Assembly (NCBI GenBank): GCA_019359515.1
Contig: JAHHHC010000004.1
Coordinates: 62,001 to 126,000, forward strand
Direction of reading: 5' to 3'
DNA length: 64,000 bases
Source of the DNA: Desmonostoc vinosum HA7617-LM4
Lineage (GTDB): Bacteria; Cyanobacteriota; Cyanobacteriia; Cyanobacteriales; Nostocaceae
Part shown: positions 41,815-50,095 of the stretch, one piece after another
How positions within the stretch are numbered: the stretch's first letter is position 1
How the letters are laid out: every line of letters starts with the position of its first letter
Made by a program: the position numbers and the translations under genes
The notes under the pieces: generated by a model
Databases searched by the model: none
What the model saw: only the letters and a program-made list of their open reading frames with translations
Told to the model about the DNA's origin: nothing

Positions 41815-43176
41815 ATGCAGGTTTCGGAAAGTTTTGTTGATAAGGGTGCAACGGCTAGTTTAAAGAATTTAAAGGGGTTTGATGTTCAGCATCCACCTGA
41901 TCCTAAGTTAATTGATAGTTGTGTACATTGTGGGTTTTGTCTTTCGACTTGTCCTAGTTATCGGGTGATTGGTAAGGAGATGGATTCTCCTAGAGGACGT
42001 ATCTATTTAATGGATGCAATTAATGAGGGTGAAATTGCACTGAATACGGCAACGACGGAACATTTTGATTCTTGTTTGGGGTGTTTGGCTTGTGTGACGA
42101 CTTGCCCTTCTGGTGTGCAGTATGACAAGTTAATTTCTGCAACTCGTCATCAGGTGGAACGAAATTATTCTCGCAGTTTGCCTGATAGATTAGTTCGTAA
42201 GTTGATATTTTCGCTGTTTCCATATCCAAAGGTTTTACGAGTATTTTTAGTGCCTTTGTTGGTTTATCAAAGGTTGGGTTTTGATAAGTTGGTTCGGGCT
42301 ACGGGTTTACTTCAGAAGATATCGCCTCGTTTGGCGGCGATGGAGTCAATTTTACCTGCAATTACTCTCAAATCTTTTCAAGATAATTTACCAACTGTAA
42401 TTCGCGCCCAGGGGGAAAAGCGTTATCGGGTTGGGGTGATTTTGGGATGTGTGCAACAGCTGTTTTTCTCACCAGTGAATGAGGCAACGGTGAGGGTTTT
42501 GACGGCGAATGGTTGTGAGGTTGTAATTCCGAAATCGCAAGGCTGTTGTGCAGCACTTCCTGAACATCAAGGACAAACGGTACAGGCACAGGCTTTAGCT
42601 AGGCAAATGATTGATAGTTTTGCCAAGACTGATGTTGATTTTGTGATTATTAATGCTGCTGGTTGTGGTCATACTTTGAAAGAGTATGGTCATATATTAG
42701 CAGATGACCCAGAGTATCGAGAAAAGGCTCAGGATTTTGCTGCTAAGGTAAAGGATGCTCAAGAGTTTTTAGCAACTGTGGGGTTAACTACAAAGTTGTC
42801 GCCTTTGAGTGATAATTCTTTGAATTTGGTTTATCAGGATGCTTGTCATTTATTGCATGGACAAAAGATTAGTGTGCAACCACGTCAGTTGTTACGGCAA
42901 ATACCAGGGGTGAAGTTGAGGGAACCAATTGATGCGGCTTTGTGTTGTGGTAGTGCTGGGGTTTATAATATGCTGCAACCAGAGGTGGCTGAGGAATTGG
43001 GTAAGCAAAAAGTACAGAATTTGTTGAATACTGGTGCTGATTTGATTGCTTCTGCTAACCCTGGTTGTACTTTGCAAATTACTAAGCATTTAAAGTTGCA
43101 AGGTCAAGAAATTTCGGTGATGCATCCAATGGAGTTGTTGGATTATTCAATTCGGGGTGTGAAGTTAGGTTTGTAG
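41815..43176 (+). CDS. glcF: Glycolate oxidase iron-sulfur subunit GlcF
   Basis: 453 residues if started at ATG 41815, which has GAGGGGAGAAGAG upstream; an ATG at 41785 is also in frame. Two 4Fe-4S ferredoxin-type motifs occur early: CVHCGFCLSTCPSY and CLGCLACVTTCPSG. Two CCG domains follow (GCCAALPEHQG with AAGCGHTLKEYG, and ALCCGSAGVYNM with NPGCTLQI), which bind further cofactors in the GlcF/HdrB family. It passes electrons from glycolate oxidation to the membrane quinone pool. The gene uses G- and T-rich codons (TTG, GGT, GTT), giving a C-poor sense strand unlike most neighbours. Confidence 0.9.
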   Translation: MQVSESFVDKGATASLKNLKGFDVQHPPDPKLIDSCVHCGFCLSTCPSYRVIGKEMDSPRGRIYLMDAINEGEIALNTATTEHFDSCLGCLACVTTCPSGVQYDKLISATRHQVERNYSRSLPDRLVRKLIFSLFPYPKVLRVFLVPLLVYQRLGFDKLVRATGLLQKISPRLAAMESILPAITLKSFQDNLPTVIRAQGEKRYRVGVILGCVQQLFFSPVNEATVRVLTANGCEVVIPKSQGCCAALPEHQGQTVQAQALARQMIDSFAKTDVDFVIINAAGCGHTLKEYGHILADDPEYREKAQDFAAKVKDAQEFLATVGLTTKLSPLSDNSLNLVYQDACHLLHGQKISVQPRQLLRQIPGVKLREPIDAALCCGSAGVYNMLQPEVAEELGKQKVQNLLNTGADLIASANPGCTLQITKHLKLQGQEISVMHPMELLDYSIRGVKLGL

Positions 43177-43299
43177 GAATTTAGCGTTGCTGATTGAAAA
43201 TAATATAGATAACAATAAACCAAAGATTCCGAAAGAGCCGCTTTGCCATCTGTATAATCACTGCAATGGGCGTGTTAGGCTGATTTCGGGTAATTGGCG

Positions 43300-44604
43300 A
43301 TGAAACTGGATTTAGTCAGGTTTTTCCAGGCTTGCAACCCTAGCAAGACTCTGGTAATCAGCAAAGCAGAGGATAGGCAGTATTATATTGATTTCTCGAA
43401 GGTGCGGGGCGGTAAGATTATTGAGGAGCTAGGGCGAACTATTACCCGCCTTTCACCGAATGAACCAACTTGTCAATTATTTACTGGCCATATCGGGTGT
43501 GGCAAGTCTACTGAGTTACTGCGGTTAAAGGCAGAGTTGGAACAGCAGGGGTTTCATGTGGTTTATTTCGAGTCCAGCCAAGGGTTGGATATGGCTGATG
43601 TTGATGTTACAGATATTTTACTGGCGATCGCCCGCGAAGTCAGTCAAAGTTTAGAAGCAATCAAAATTAATATCAAGCCGGGATACTTTCAAAATCTGTT
43701 CACAGAAATTATTGATTTTCTGCAAACCCCAATAGACCTTTCCGCAGAGGCTGAGTTATCTGTAGGTATTGCCAAAATTACGGCTAAAACTAAGGATAGT
43801 CCTAAACTCCGCAGTCAGTTACGGCAGTATTTAGAACCACGCACCAACGGCATTTTAGAATCGATTAACAAAGAATTACTCAAACCTGCCAAAGATAAAC
43901 TCAAGCAGCAAGGTAAAAAAGGACTGGTGGTAATCGTCGATAATCTCGACCGGGTAGATAATTCTTTAAAGCCATCGGGTTATTATCAACCAGAATATCT
44001 ATTTGTTGAACGCGGTGAACAGTTAAATCAATTAAGTTGTCACGTTGTCTATACAATTCCCTTAGTATTGATTTTTTCCAACGCATTAGGCAGATTAACA
44101 AATCGCTTTGGCGTAGACCCCAAGGTTTTGCCTATGGTTCCTGTACAACTACAAGATGGGACTCAATTTACACAGGGAGTCACACTACTGCAACAAATGG
44201 TCATGGCTAGGGCCTTTCCCACTGTGAGTTGGGAACAAAGTCGTAATTTAATTACAGAAGTCTTTGATAGTCCTCAAACATTAGAAAGACTGTGCTTAGT
44301 TAGCGGTGGTCATTTGCGTAACTTGCTCATGTTATTATTTCGCTGTCTTCAACAAGAAGACCCTCCCATTTCGCAGGAGTGTATAAACAGAGTCATTAAA
44401 CAACGCCGCAATGAACTAACTTTAGCAATTACCCCCGATGAATGGGAATTACTCAGAGAGGTAGCGCAAGAAAAAAACTTAAGAGGTCATGAAAGATACG
44501 AACTTTTGCTCCGCAGCATGTTTGTATTTGAATATCGTGACGAGGATGGTTCCTGGTTTGATATCAACCCAATTTTGGCAGAGGCTAAAGAATTTGGGTT
44601 ATAA
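43300..44604 (+). CDS. AAA/STAND-like ATPase of a two-gene module (copy 1)
   Basis: 434 residues from ATG 43300. The P-loop is TGHIGCGKST (about 62-71), Walker B is LVVIVDNLDRVD (about 210-220). A CHVVYTIPLVLI stretch fits sensor 1, and SGGHLRNLLMLLFRCLQ fits a helical lid. The C-terminal ~370-434 looks like a winged helix, ending RSMFVFEYRDEDGSWFDINPIL. The protein at 58062-59354 has the same blocks in the same order (GHRGCGKST, VIIDDLDKLD, YTIPIAVL, SGGVLRELI, LEYRNDETWYDVHPII). Each ATPase is followed on its strand by a partner with a matching N-terminal domain. Probable role: energy-dependent sensing or assembly in a conflict system (inference). Confidence 0.75.
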   Translation: MKLDLVRFFQACNPSKTLVISKAEDRQYYIDFSKVRGGKIIEELGRTITRLSPNEPTCQLFTGHIGCGKSTELLRLKAELEQQGFHVVYFESSQGLDMADVDVTDILLAIAREVSQSLEAIKINIKPGYFQNLFTEIIDFLQTPIDLSAEAELSVGIAKITAKTKDSPKLRSQLRQYLEPRTNGILESINKELLKPAKDKLKQQGKKGLVVIVDNLDRVDNSLKPSGYYQPEYLFVERGEQLNQLSCHVVYTIPLVLIFSNALGRLTNRFGVDPKVLPMVPVQLQDGTQFTQGVTLLQQMVMARAFPTVSWEQSRNLITEVFDSPQTLERLCLVSGGHLRNLLMLLFRCLQQEDPPISQECINRVIKQRRNELTLAITPDEWELLREVAQEKNLRGHERYELLLRSMFVFEYRDEDGSWFDINPILAEAKEFGL

Positions 44605-44618
44605 CTCATCTTAGTTCG

Positions 44619-44688
44619 TAGGTTGGGTTGAGGAACGAAACCCAACACCAAGACCTATGTTGGGTTTCACTTCGTTCAACCCAACCTA
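44619..44688 (+). repeat. Large palindromic repeat between ATPase and partner gene
   Basis: Left arm TAGGTTGGGTTGAGGAACG plus AAACCCAACA (44619-44647) pairs with TGTTGGGTTTCACTTCGTT plus CAACCCAACCTA (44658-44688). It can fold into a ~29-bp imperfect hairpin with a 10-base loop. A GAGCGAAGTCGAA repeat and inverted ATTCGTA fragment follow at ~44737-44770. The hairpin could attenuate or process the transcript between the two module genes, or merely be a dispersed repeat. Confidence 0.8.
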
Positions 44689-44776
44689 CAGCTACAGCTA
44701 TTACTTTTCACACCAGATTTTAATTACAAATTACGAACTTGTACTGAGCGAAGTCGAAATATTACGAATTAGTCTT

Positions 44777-47700
44777 ATGAGTAATAACCGCGAACCACCA
44801 GAAAACTTAGATGCTGACAGTGAGAGTTCATTAAAAACTCTAGTACGAGCGATCGCTTTTTCTCAAGGACAATTTTCGCTGATATTACTGCGTTGTAATT
44901 ATATTGCTTTACGTCAACACATTGTACAACGTTTGCATCAAATATCTCCTGTGACAATTCGTGAAATTACTCTCCCTGCATCAGTCAAAACACTTTACAC
45001 AAATATATCTGAACAACTCGGTGATGAACAACCACCAGCGCTAATGGTTTTTGGTTTAGAGTCAGTAAAAGATATCGATACTGTTTTGACTTCAGCTAAC
45101 CAAGTTAGAGAAGAGTTTAGAAAAAAATTCCAGTTTCCAATACTGTTGTGGGTGAACGACCAAGTATTTCAAAAACTCATTCGCTTAGCCGCAGATTTGG
45201 AAAATTGGGCTACCACTATTGCCTTTCAAAATACTACCAATAATTTAATTAACTTCATGCAACAACAAATAGATACAATCTTTGCTGGTAATATCACTCC
45301 AAACCCTCAAACTTGCTGGGAATTAGAAACAGCACGTCAGGATTTGCAAAACCGTGGAGAATTATTAGACTTAGCAATTCAAGCCAGTATAGAATTTGTC
45401 ATTGGTTTGCACGATTATCTATATGACAGCGTAGATACTGCTTTAGCACATTATCAACAAAGTTTAGATTATTGGCAACAAGTTAATCATTTAGAACGAC
45501 AAGGCAAACTACTAGTTAATATCGCCTTAGTTCATATCCGAAAAGCTCAAAAAAATCTGCTAGATAATCTAAGCTATTGGCAAGAAGCAAAAAATTATCT
45601 TCAGCAAGCCATTGATACTTTTAAACAAGCACAACGCATAGATTTAGTCGCTCAACATATTAGTAAACTAGGTGAAGTTCTACGACAACTAAAAGCTTGG
45701 GATGAGTTGCAAAGTCTTGCCCAAGAAGCTTTAACACTACATCAAAATGGTGATAATTCTCTACAAATAGCACAAGATTACGGCTTTTTAGCAGAAGTAG
45801 CTTTAGAAAAGTTTCATTGGGATGAAGCAAATCAGCTTGCTCAACAAGCACTGCTAATATTAGCTAGCATATCCAATATACGCTCACATGAGTGTAGCTT
45901 ATATCGATTGATTATAGCGAAAGCACAACAAGGATTAGGTCAAATTCCAGCAGCAATTAGCAGTTTAGCAGCAGTCAAATCAGAAAGTGATCCTCAATAT
46001 AATCCACAACTATATATTTCTATTTTAGAGAGATTACGCTTACTCTACTTTGAGCAAAGTCAATATTTAGATGCTTTCAATATTAAGCAAGAGCAACTAA
46101 AAATTGAACAGCAATATGGTTTTCGTGCTTTTATTGGTGCATCATATCTCAATCCTCAGCGACAGGTAATTAATTTGGCACAGCTGCAAATCGAAAGTCC
46201 TGAAACAATTGCTCAAGAAATTGCTGCTTCTGGGCGTGGGAAGGATGTCAAGCGTTTGCGCGACAAAATTAGCAGTACTGAACATAAATTGATTGTAATT
46301 CATGGTCAGTCGGGTGTAGGGAAAAGCTCAATTTTACAGGCAGGTTTAATACCAGCACTACAACAACCTGTAGGCGAACGAGATGCTTTACCTTTATTAA
46401 TACGAGTTTATACAGATTGGATAAAAGTATTAGGACAGAGTTTAGCAGAGGGTTATGAAGAAGTTAGAGGTAAGAAATTAACTGTCAATCTTGAGTCAAC
46501 AGCAGCAATTATAGAACAGTTGCGGAAAAATGCTAACCGTAATTTATTAACGGTCTTAATTTTTGATCAATTTGAAGAATTTTTCGTTTATACCGACCAA
46601 GGGAAAAGACGACCCTTTTATGAGTTTCTGCGCGTTTGTTTAGACATCCCTTTTGTCAAGGTAATTCTGTCTTTACGAGAAGATTATTTACATTATTTAT
46701 TAGAGTTAGACCGTTTATTTAATTTAAGCGTTATTAATAATAATATTCTTGATAAAAATATCCGCTATTATTTGGGTAATTTTTCCCCAGATGATGCTAA
46801 ATCTGTTATCGAGAGTTTGACAGAGAAAACACAGTTTTACTTAGAACCTTTGCTCATTGATGAATTAGTACGGGATTTAGCAGGTGAGTTTGGGGAAGTG
46901 CGTCCTATTGAATTACAAGTAGTTGGGACGCAACTGCAAACAGAGAAAATCACAACCTTAGAGAAATATCATCAGGCTGGTACTAAGAAAAAGTTAGTTG
47001 AGCGATTTTTAGAAGCAGTTATTAATGATTGTGGTGCAGAAAATGAGCGTGTTGCTCGATTAGTCTTATTTTTACTCACAGATGAAAACGATACTCGTCC
47101 TCTCAAAACTCGTGCTGAGTTGGCAGCAGATTTAGTTGCAGAAGTGGAAAAACTTGATTTGGTGTTGGGGATTTTTGTCAAATCAGGACTGGTCTTGTTA
47201 TTGCGAGAATCTCCAGCCGACAGATATCAATTAGTTCATGATTATTTAGTATCTTTTATTCGTCAACAACAAGGAAGTGAGTTGTTAGCAGAACTTGCAA
47301 AGGTACGTGAGCAACAAAAGTTAACTGAAGAGGAACTTAAACGTGTTGAGCAGAAAAATCAAATATTAGCTGATGCTCAACAAGAGGCTGATAAAAAAAT
47401 TCGCCAAGGGCGGAATAGGTTGATGTTTAGTTCTGTTTTGTCTATAGGTTTATTAGTATTGGCTGGTTCGTTTACTGTAAGTAAGTTTAAAGAAGCAAAC
47501 CAAGCCAGAAAAAATTTAATTCTGGTTAATAAACAAAAACAGGAGATAGAAAATCAGCTAGCAGAATTAAAGAAAACTTATGAATCAGGTGGTAAGAGTG
47601 TAAGTTTCAGCCCAGATGGCAAAAACATTGCCATTGCATCATCGGACAACACAGCGCGGTTGTGGAACCTCAGCGGGAAGCAGCTTGCGGAATTGAAAGG

Positions 47701-48157
47701 GCATCAAGGCGTTGTTACCAGTGTGAGTTTCAGCCCAGATGGCAAAACTATCGCCACCGCATCATCTGATGAAACAGCGCGGTTGTGGAACCTCAGCGGG
47801 AAGCAGCTTGCGGAATTGAAAGGGCATCAAGGCGTTGTTACCAGTGTGAGTTTCAGCCCAGATGGCAAAACTATCGCCACCGCATCATCTGATGAAACAG
47901 CGCGGTTGTGGAACCTCAACGGGCAGCAGCTTGCAGAATTTAAAGGGCATCAAGGCGATGTTTGGAGTGTAAGTTTCAGCCCAGATGGCAAAACCATCGC
48001 CACCGCATCATCTGGTGGGATAGCGCGGTTGTGGGCAGTAGAAAATTTCGACCAACTACTGGCGCGGAGTTGCAATTGGCTACACGATTATCTGAAGAAT
48101 AACCTAAACCCAAACGATCACGATCGCCACCTCTGCGATGACATCAAATCAAACTAA
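44777..48157 (+). CDS. Multidomain NTPase: N-terminal module domain, TPR, nSTAND1, membrane helix, WD40
   Basis: 1126 residues from ATG 44777; an upstream in-frame ATG would translate repeat DNA. Residues ~15-150 form an NTPase-fold-like domain without a Walker A (FSLILLRCNY, PALMVFGLESV, FPILLWVNDQVFQKLI), shared with the protein at 55910-58072. TPR-like helices follow (~200-460). An nSTAND1 NTPase has GQSGVGKSS (~510-518) and LTVLIFDQFEEFF. Next come a coiled coil, a transmembrane helix (~880-902: FSSVLSIGLLVLAGSFTV) and only four WD40 units of 41 residues (~940-1090). The tail CNWLHDYL is typical of cyanobacterial WD40 proteins. Probably a membrane-bound sensor/NTPase working with the preceding ATPase. 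Confidence 0.75.
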   Translation: MSNNREPPENLDADSESSLKTLVRAIAFSQGQFSLILLRCNYIALRQHIVQRLHQISPVTIREITLPASVKTLYTNISEQLGDEQPPALMVFGLESVKDIDTVLTSANQVREEFRKKFQFPILLWVNDQVFQKLIRLAADLENWATTIAFQNTTNNLINFMQQQIDTIFAGNITPNPQTCWELETARQDLQNRGELLDLAIQASIEFVIGLHDYLYDSVDTALAHYQQSLDYWQQVNHLERQGKLLVNIALVHIRKAQKNLLDNLSYWQEAKNYLQQAIDTFKQAQRIDLVAQHISKLGEVLRQLKAWDELQSLAQEALTLHQNGDNSLQIAQDYGFLAEVALEKFHWDEANQLAQQALLILASISNIRSHECSLYRLIIAKAQQGLGQIPAAISSLAAVKSESDPQYNPQLYISILERLRLLYFEQSQYLDAFNIKQEQLKIEQQYGFRAFIGASYLNPQRQVINLAQLQIESPETIAQEIAASGRGKDVKRLRDKISSTEHKLIVIHGQSGVGKSSILQAGLIPALQQPVGERDALPLLIRVYTDWIKVLGQSLAEGYEEVRGKKLTVNLESTAAIIEQLRKNANRNLLTVLIFDQFEEFFVYTDQGKRRPFYEFLRVCLDIPFVKVILSLREDYLHYLLELDRLFNLSVINNNILDKNIRYYLGNFSPDDAKSVIESLTEKTQFYLEPLLIDELVRDLAGEFGEVRPIELQVVGTQLQTEKITTLEKYHQAGTKKKLVERFLEAVINDCGAENERVARLVLFLLTDENDTRPLKTRAELAADLVAEVEKLDLVLGIFVKSGLVLLLRESPADRYQLVHDYLVSFIRQQQGSELLAELAKVREQQKLTEEELKRVEQKNQILADAQQEADKKIRQGRNRLMFSSVLSIGLLVLAGSFTVSKFKEANQARKNLILVNKQKQEIENQLAELKKTYESGGKSVSFSPDGKNIAIASSDNTARLWNLSGKQLAELKGHQGVVTSVSFSPDGKTIATASSDETARLWNLSGKQLAELKGHQGVVTSVSFSPDGKTIATASSDETARLWNLNGQQLAEFKGHQGDVWSVSFSPDGKTIATASSGGIARLWAVENFDQLLARSCNWLHDYLKNNLNPNDHDRHLCDDIKSN
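47601..48050 (+). repeat. Tandem 123-bp units encoding WD40 blades
   Basis: Units start at 47601, 47724, 47847 and 47970, exactly 123 bp apart (41 codons). The two middle units are nearly identical at the DNA level over most of their length (SFSPDGKTIATASSDETARLWNL). This points to recent duplication or conversion. Four blades are fewer than the seven of a closed propeller. Confidence 0.9.
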
Positions 48158-48252
48158 GTTTTGCTATTTTTACAGGCGATCGCCACCTCTGCGATGACAT
48201 CAAATCAACTTAATCTTAGGCGATTTTAAAAGGCGATCGCCACCTCTGCGAT
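48095..48252 (+). repeat. Duplicated gene tail with CGATCGCCACCTCTGCGATG core
   Basis: The core CGATCGCCACCTCTGCGATG plus ACATCAAATCAA occurs at 48121-48152 (inside the end of the WD40 gene) and at 48177-48208, with a partial copy at 48234-48252. The second copy is followed by CTTAATCTTAGGCGATTTTA. The repeat carries a HIP1 site, and the last residues of the protein (RHLCDDIKSN) are written in it. Confidence 0.85.
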
Positions 48253-48348
48253 CACTTTTTCACTGCAAAATAAACTGCAAACTAAAAAAACTCTAAAGAA
48301 GCAAAGATGAACCGTTACCAATAGTTTGTATTTTTGAGGATTACAAAC

Positions 48349-48591
48349 ATGACTGAAACAGCAACTCTAATACCGCTAAGCTCTGTTATTCCAGTTTTCA
48401 CCGCAATCAGCGATCGCGATTGGGTACGGTTCAAGGAGCTTGAAGTAAGTTTTGCAAACACTCACGGTGTCGAAACTTGGGCAGATGTTTTCAACTTCCG
48501 AATCATGCCCGCACTAGAGCCTGATGCTAAAAGATGGCTGTTAGTGACAAAATGCAGCCAAGGTATTAAGTCAGTCCAAATCTTAGATTAA
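48349..48591 (+). CDS. Small hypothetical protein between tail repeats
   Basis: 80 residues from ATG 48349, with GAGGA nine bases upstream; a TTG five codons earlier is open too. The sequence is balanced and protein-like (SSVIPVFTAISDRDWVRFKELEV, VETWADVFNFRIMPALEPDAKRWLLVTK). No family is recognised. It lies between repeat copies at 48095-48252 and 48625-48702, so it may have been brought in or bracketed by a duplication of the WD40 gene's 3' end. Its relation to the upstream NTPase module is open. Confidence 0.55.
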   Translation: MTETATLIPLSSVIPVFTAISDRDWVRFKELEVSFANTHGVETWADVFNFRIMPALEPDAKRWLLVTKCSQGIKSVQILD

Positions 48592-48624
48592 GGTCTTGTT
48601 GAGGCAGCATGTCATTCTTATATA

Positions 48625-48702
48625 AAGAATAACCCAAACGATCGCCACCTCTGCGATGACATCAAATCAACTTAATTTTAGGCGATTTTAAAAGGCGATC
48701 GC
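48625..48702 (+). repeat. Further copy of the WD40-gene tail repeat
   Basis: AAGAATAACCCAAA followed by CGATCGCCACCTCTGCGATG and ACATCAAATCAACTTAATTTTAGGCGATTTTA. The first part matches the coding tail at 48095-48155 and the last part matches the flank of the second copy at 48209-48240. It therefore looks like an intact version of what is split between the first two copies. Confidence 0.85.
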
Positions 48703-49112
48703 ATTTCATTAATTGCTTTGGCTCAACTCTCAACCACTCAGTTGGTTGAGCGAAGTCGAAACCAACTGTTCTAAGCTGTTCCACATATAACTTGCATAAT
48801 TAGGGCGGGCAAGATGCCCACCCCACAAGAGTTTTATTTAATTTGATTATGTAATTTAGATGTTTTTTAGCTTAGGAAATTTTTTCCTAGAAATCACTTA
48901 AGCATTTTTTACCAAAGTTAAAGCATTTATAATAAACTTTCGCAAGAGATTTTATGAACTATTCTTACGAGGAGCTATAAAAATATTTCTTCCCTACTCC
49001 CTATGTTCAAGACAATATATATTCCCAGTTGTATATACCTTGCTATAGATTCGTTCCTGTAAATCCAGGCTTAAAGTAAGGTGTAATAGGAATACTCAGA
49101 GAGTGAAAATTA
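48703..49112. other. 410-base spacer, no gene seen
   Basis: It contains a palindromic-looking AACTCAACCACTCAGTTGGTTGAG segment with a GAGCGAAGTCGAAACC repeat near 48737-48765 and a GGGCGGGCAAGATGCCCACCC hairpin near 48805. AT-rich sequence follows and probably carries the promoter of the next gene. No coding region or RNA gene was recognised. Confidence 0.45.
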
Positions 49113-49850
49113 ATGTCAGATGAGCATAAATTGGAAGAAGAGTTATTGTCACAAGAAGCTAAAAGGCGGCTATATGACCAACTAGATAAAGCAGAAAAAA
49201 TAGACGTAGATGTGCAAACTGATTTGTTGAAAGTCGTGCAAGGACAGCTAGACGGTGTTTCGGTTACAGGTCAAGGATTAGTAATCAAAGAAGACATCCG
49301 CGTTCAGGAAATCAAAATCCAAACTGATAGTATTGCTGTTAATCCTTTCAGGGCAATTTTGGGTCAAATAGAGTTAAATGAGCCAGTAAATGCTATGGCT
49401 CGTGTTACGCTCACTGAAGTAGATATTAATCGTACCTTATTATCAGACTTTACGCATAGTTATTTTAATACGTTTAATTTAGATGTAGATGGTGAAATTG
49501 TCAGTTTTGAACTGCAAGAAACTCAAATGTCATTACCTGGTGATGGCAAAATGGAATTTAGGGGAAAAGTACTGCTAAAGGAAAAGGGAAATACTCGTCC
49601 TTTAGCATATATGGCAATGATTAGCCCACGCACGCGATCGCAACCTATATTATTAGAGAGTTTTCGCTGCATTCAGGGTGAAGGAATTTCACTGGAAATA
49701 ATTACGGCATTGATACAGAAAGCAAAAGAATTGGTGGATTTAAACTATTTTGAGTTCGAGGATATGGCGTTACGCGTCAAAAGTCTCAACGTGCAAAAAG
49801 GTAGTTTAATACTTTTGGTAGAGGCTAAATTAAAGCAAATACCATCTTAA
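49113..49850 (+). CDS. DUF2993 (LmeA-like lipid-binding) protein
   Basis: 245 residues. After a charged helical start (LEEELLSQEAKRRLYDQLDKAEKI), the protein follows the DUF2993 pattern common in cyanobacteria: DVQTDLLKVVQGQLDGVSVTG, IQTDSIAVNPFRAILGQIELNEPV, ARVTLTEVDINRTLLSDF. A C-terminal beta-rich part ends LRVKSLNVQKGSLILLVEAKL. Relatives such as actinobacterial LmeA bind phospholipids, but no signal peptide is visible here, so this protein is probably cytosolic or peripheral. It is a single gene. The stop codon TAA is directly followed by an ATTCGTA array. The exact role is unknown. Confidence 0.8.
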   Translation: MSDEHKLEEELLSQEAKRRLYDQLDKAEKIDVDVQTDLLKVVQGQLDGVSVTGQGLVIKEDIRVQEIKIQTDSIAVNPFRAILGQIELNEPVNAMARVTLTEVDINRTLLSDFTHSYFNTFNLDVDGEIVSFELQETQMSLPGDGKMEFRGKVLLKEKGNTRPLAYMAMISPRTRSQPILLESFRCIQGEGISLEIITALIQKAKELVDLNYFEFEDMALRVKSLNVQKGSLILLVEAKLKQIPS

Positions 49851-49885
49851 ATAATTCGTAATTCGTAATTCGTAATTCGTAATTA
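49848..49885 (+). repeat. STRR heptamer array (ATTCGTA x4)
   Basis: Four ATTCGTA units (49854-49881) in the consensus TTAAATAATTCG...GTAATTAA, beginning at the stop codon of the DUF2993 gene. Confidence 0.9.
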
Positions 49886-49888
49886 AAA

Positions 49889-50005
49889 GCGATTAGAAAT
49901 CGCGGCTACACAGACAAAACCCACCTCCGTGGGTTTAAAATACATAACTTTTGGTTAGTCCACGGAGGTGGACTTTGCTTTGTGTAGTAGCGAATTCTAT
50001 TCGCC
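49889..50005 (+). repeat. MITE-like 117-bp imperfect palindrome
   Basis: Left arm 49890-49933 (GCGATTAGAAATCGCGGCTA to CCACCTCCGTGGG) pairs imperfectly with right arm 49959-50004 (TCCACGGAGGTGGACTTTGC to AATTCTATTCGC). Terminal GCGA/TCGC ends and a ~25-base centre give a long hairpin. It has no coding capacity and resembles the palindromic MITE-like repeats common in Nostocales. It lies just upstream of the crtO-like gene and could affect its expression. Confidence 0.7.
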
Positions 50006-50095
50006 CACAACTGATTTTGTAACTGGCGAATGATGTCAATTTAGTTAAAATTTTTTAATATTCAGAAAGATAGATATTTCATCAAAATTCCAACT

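Noticed and set aside
44657-44776. 40-codon extension of the nSTAND1/WD40 protein
   Set aside because: It translates the palindrome and heptamer repeat; ATG 44777 is followed directly by protein-like sequence.
47601-48050. Possible CRISPR-like or satellite array
   Set aside because: The 123-bp period is a multiple of three inside an open frame and encodes WD40 blades.
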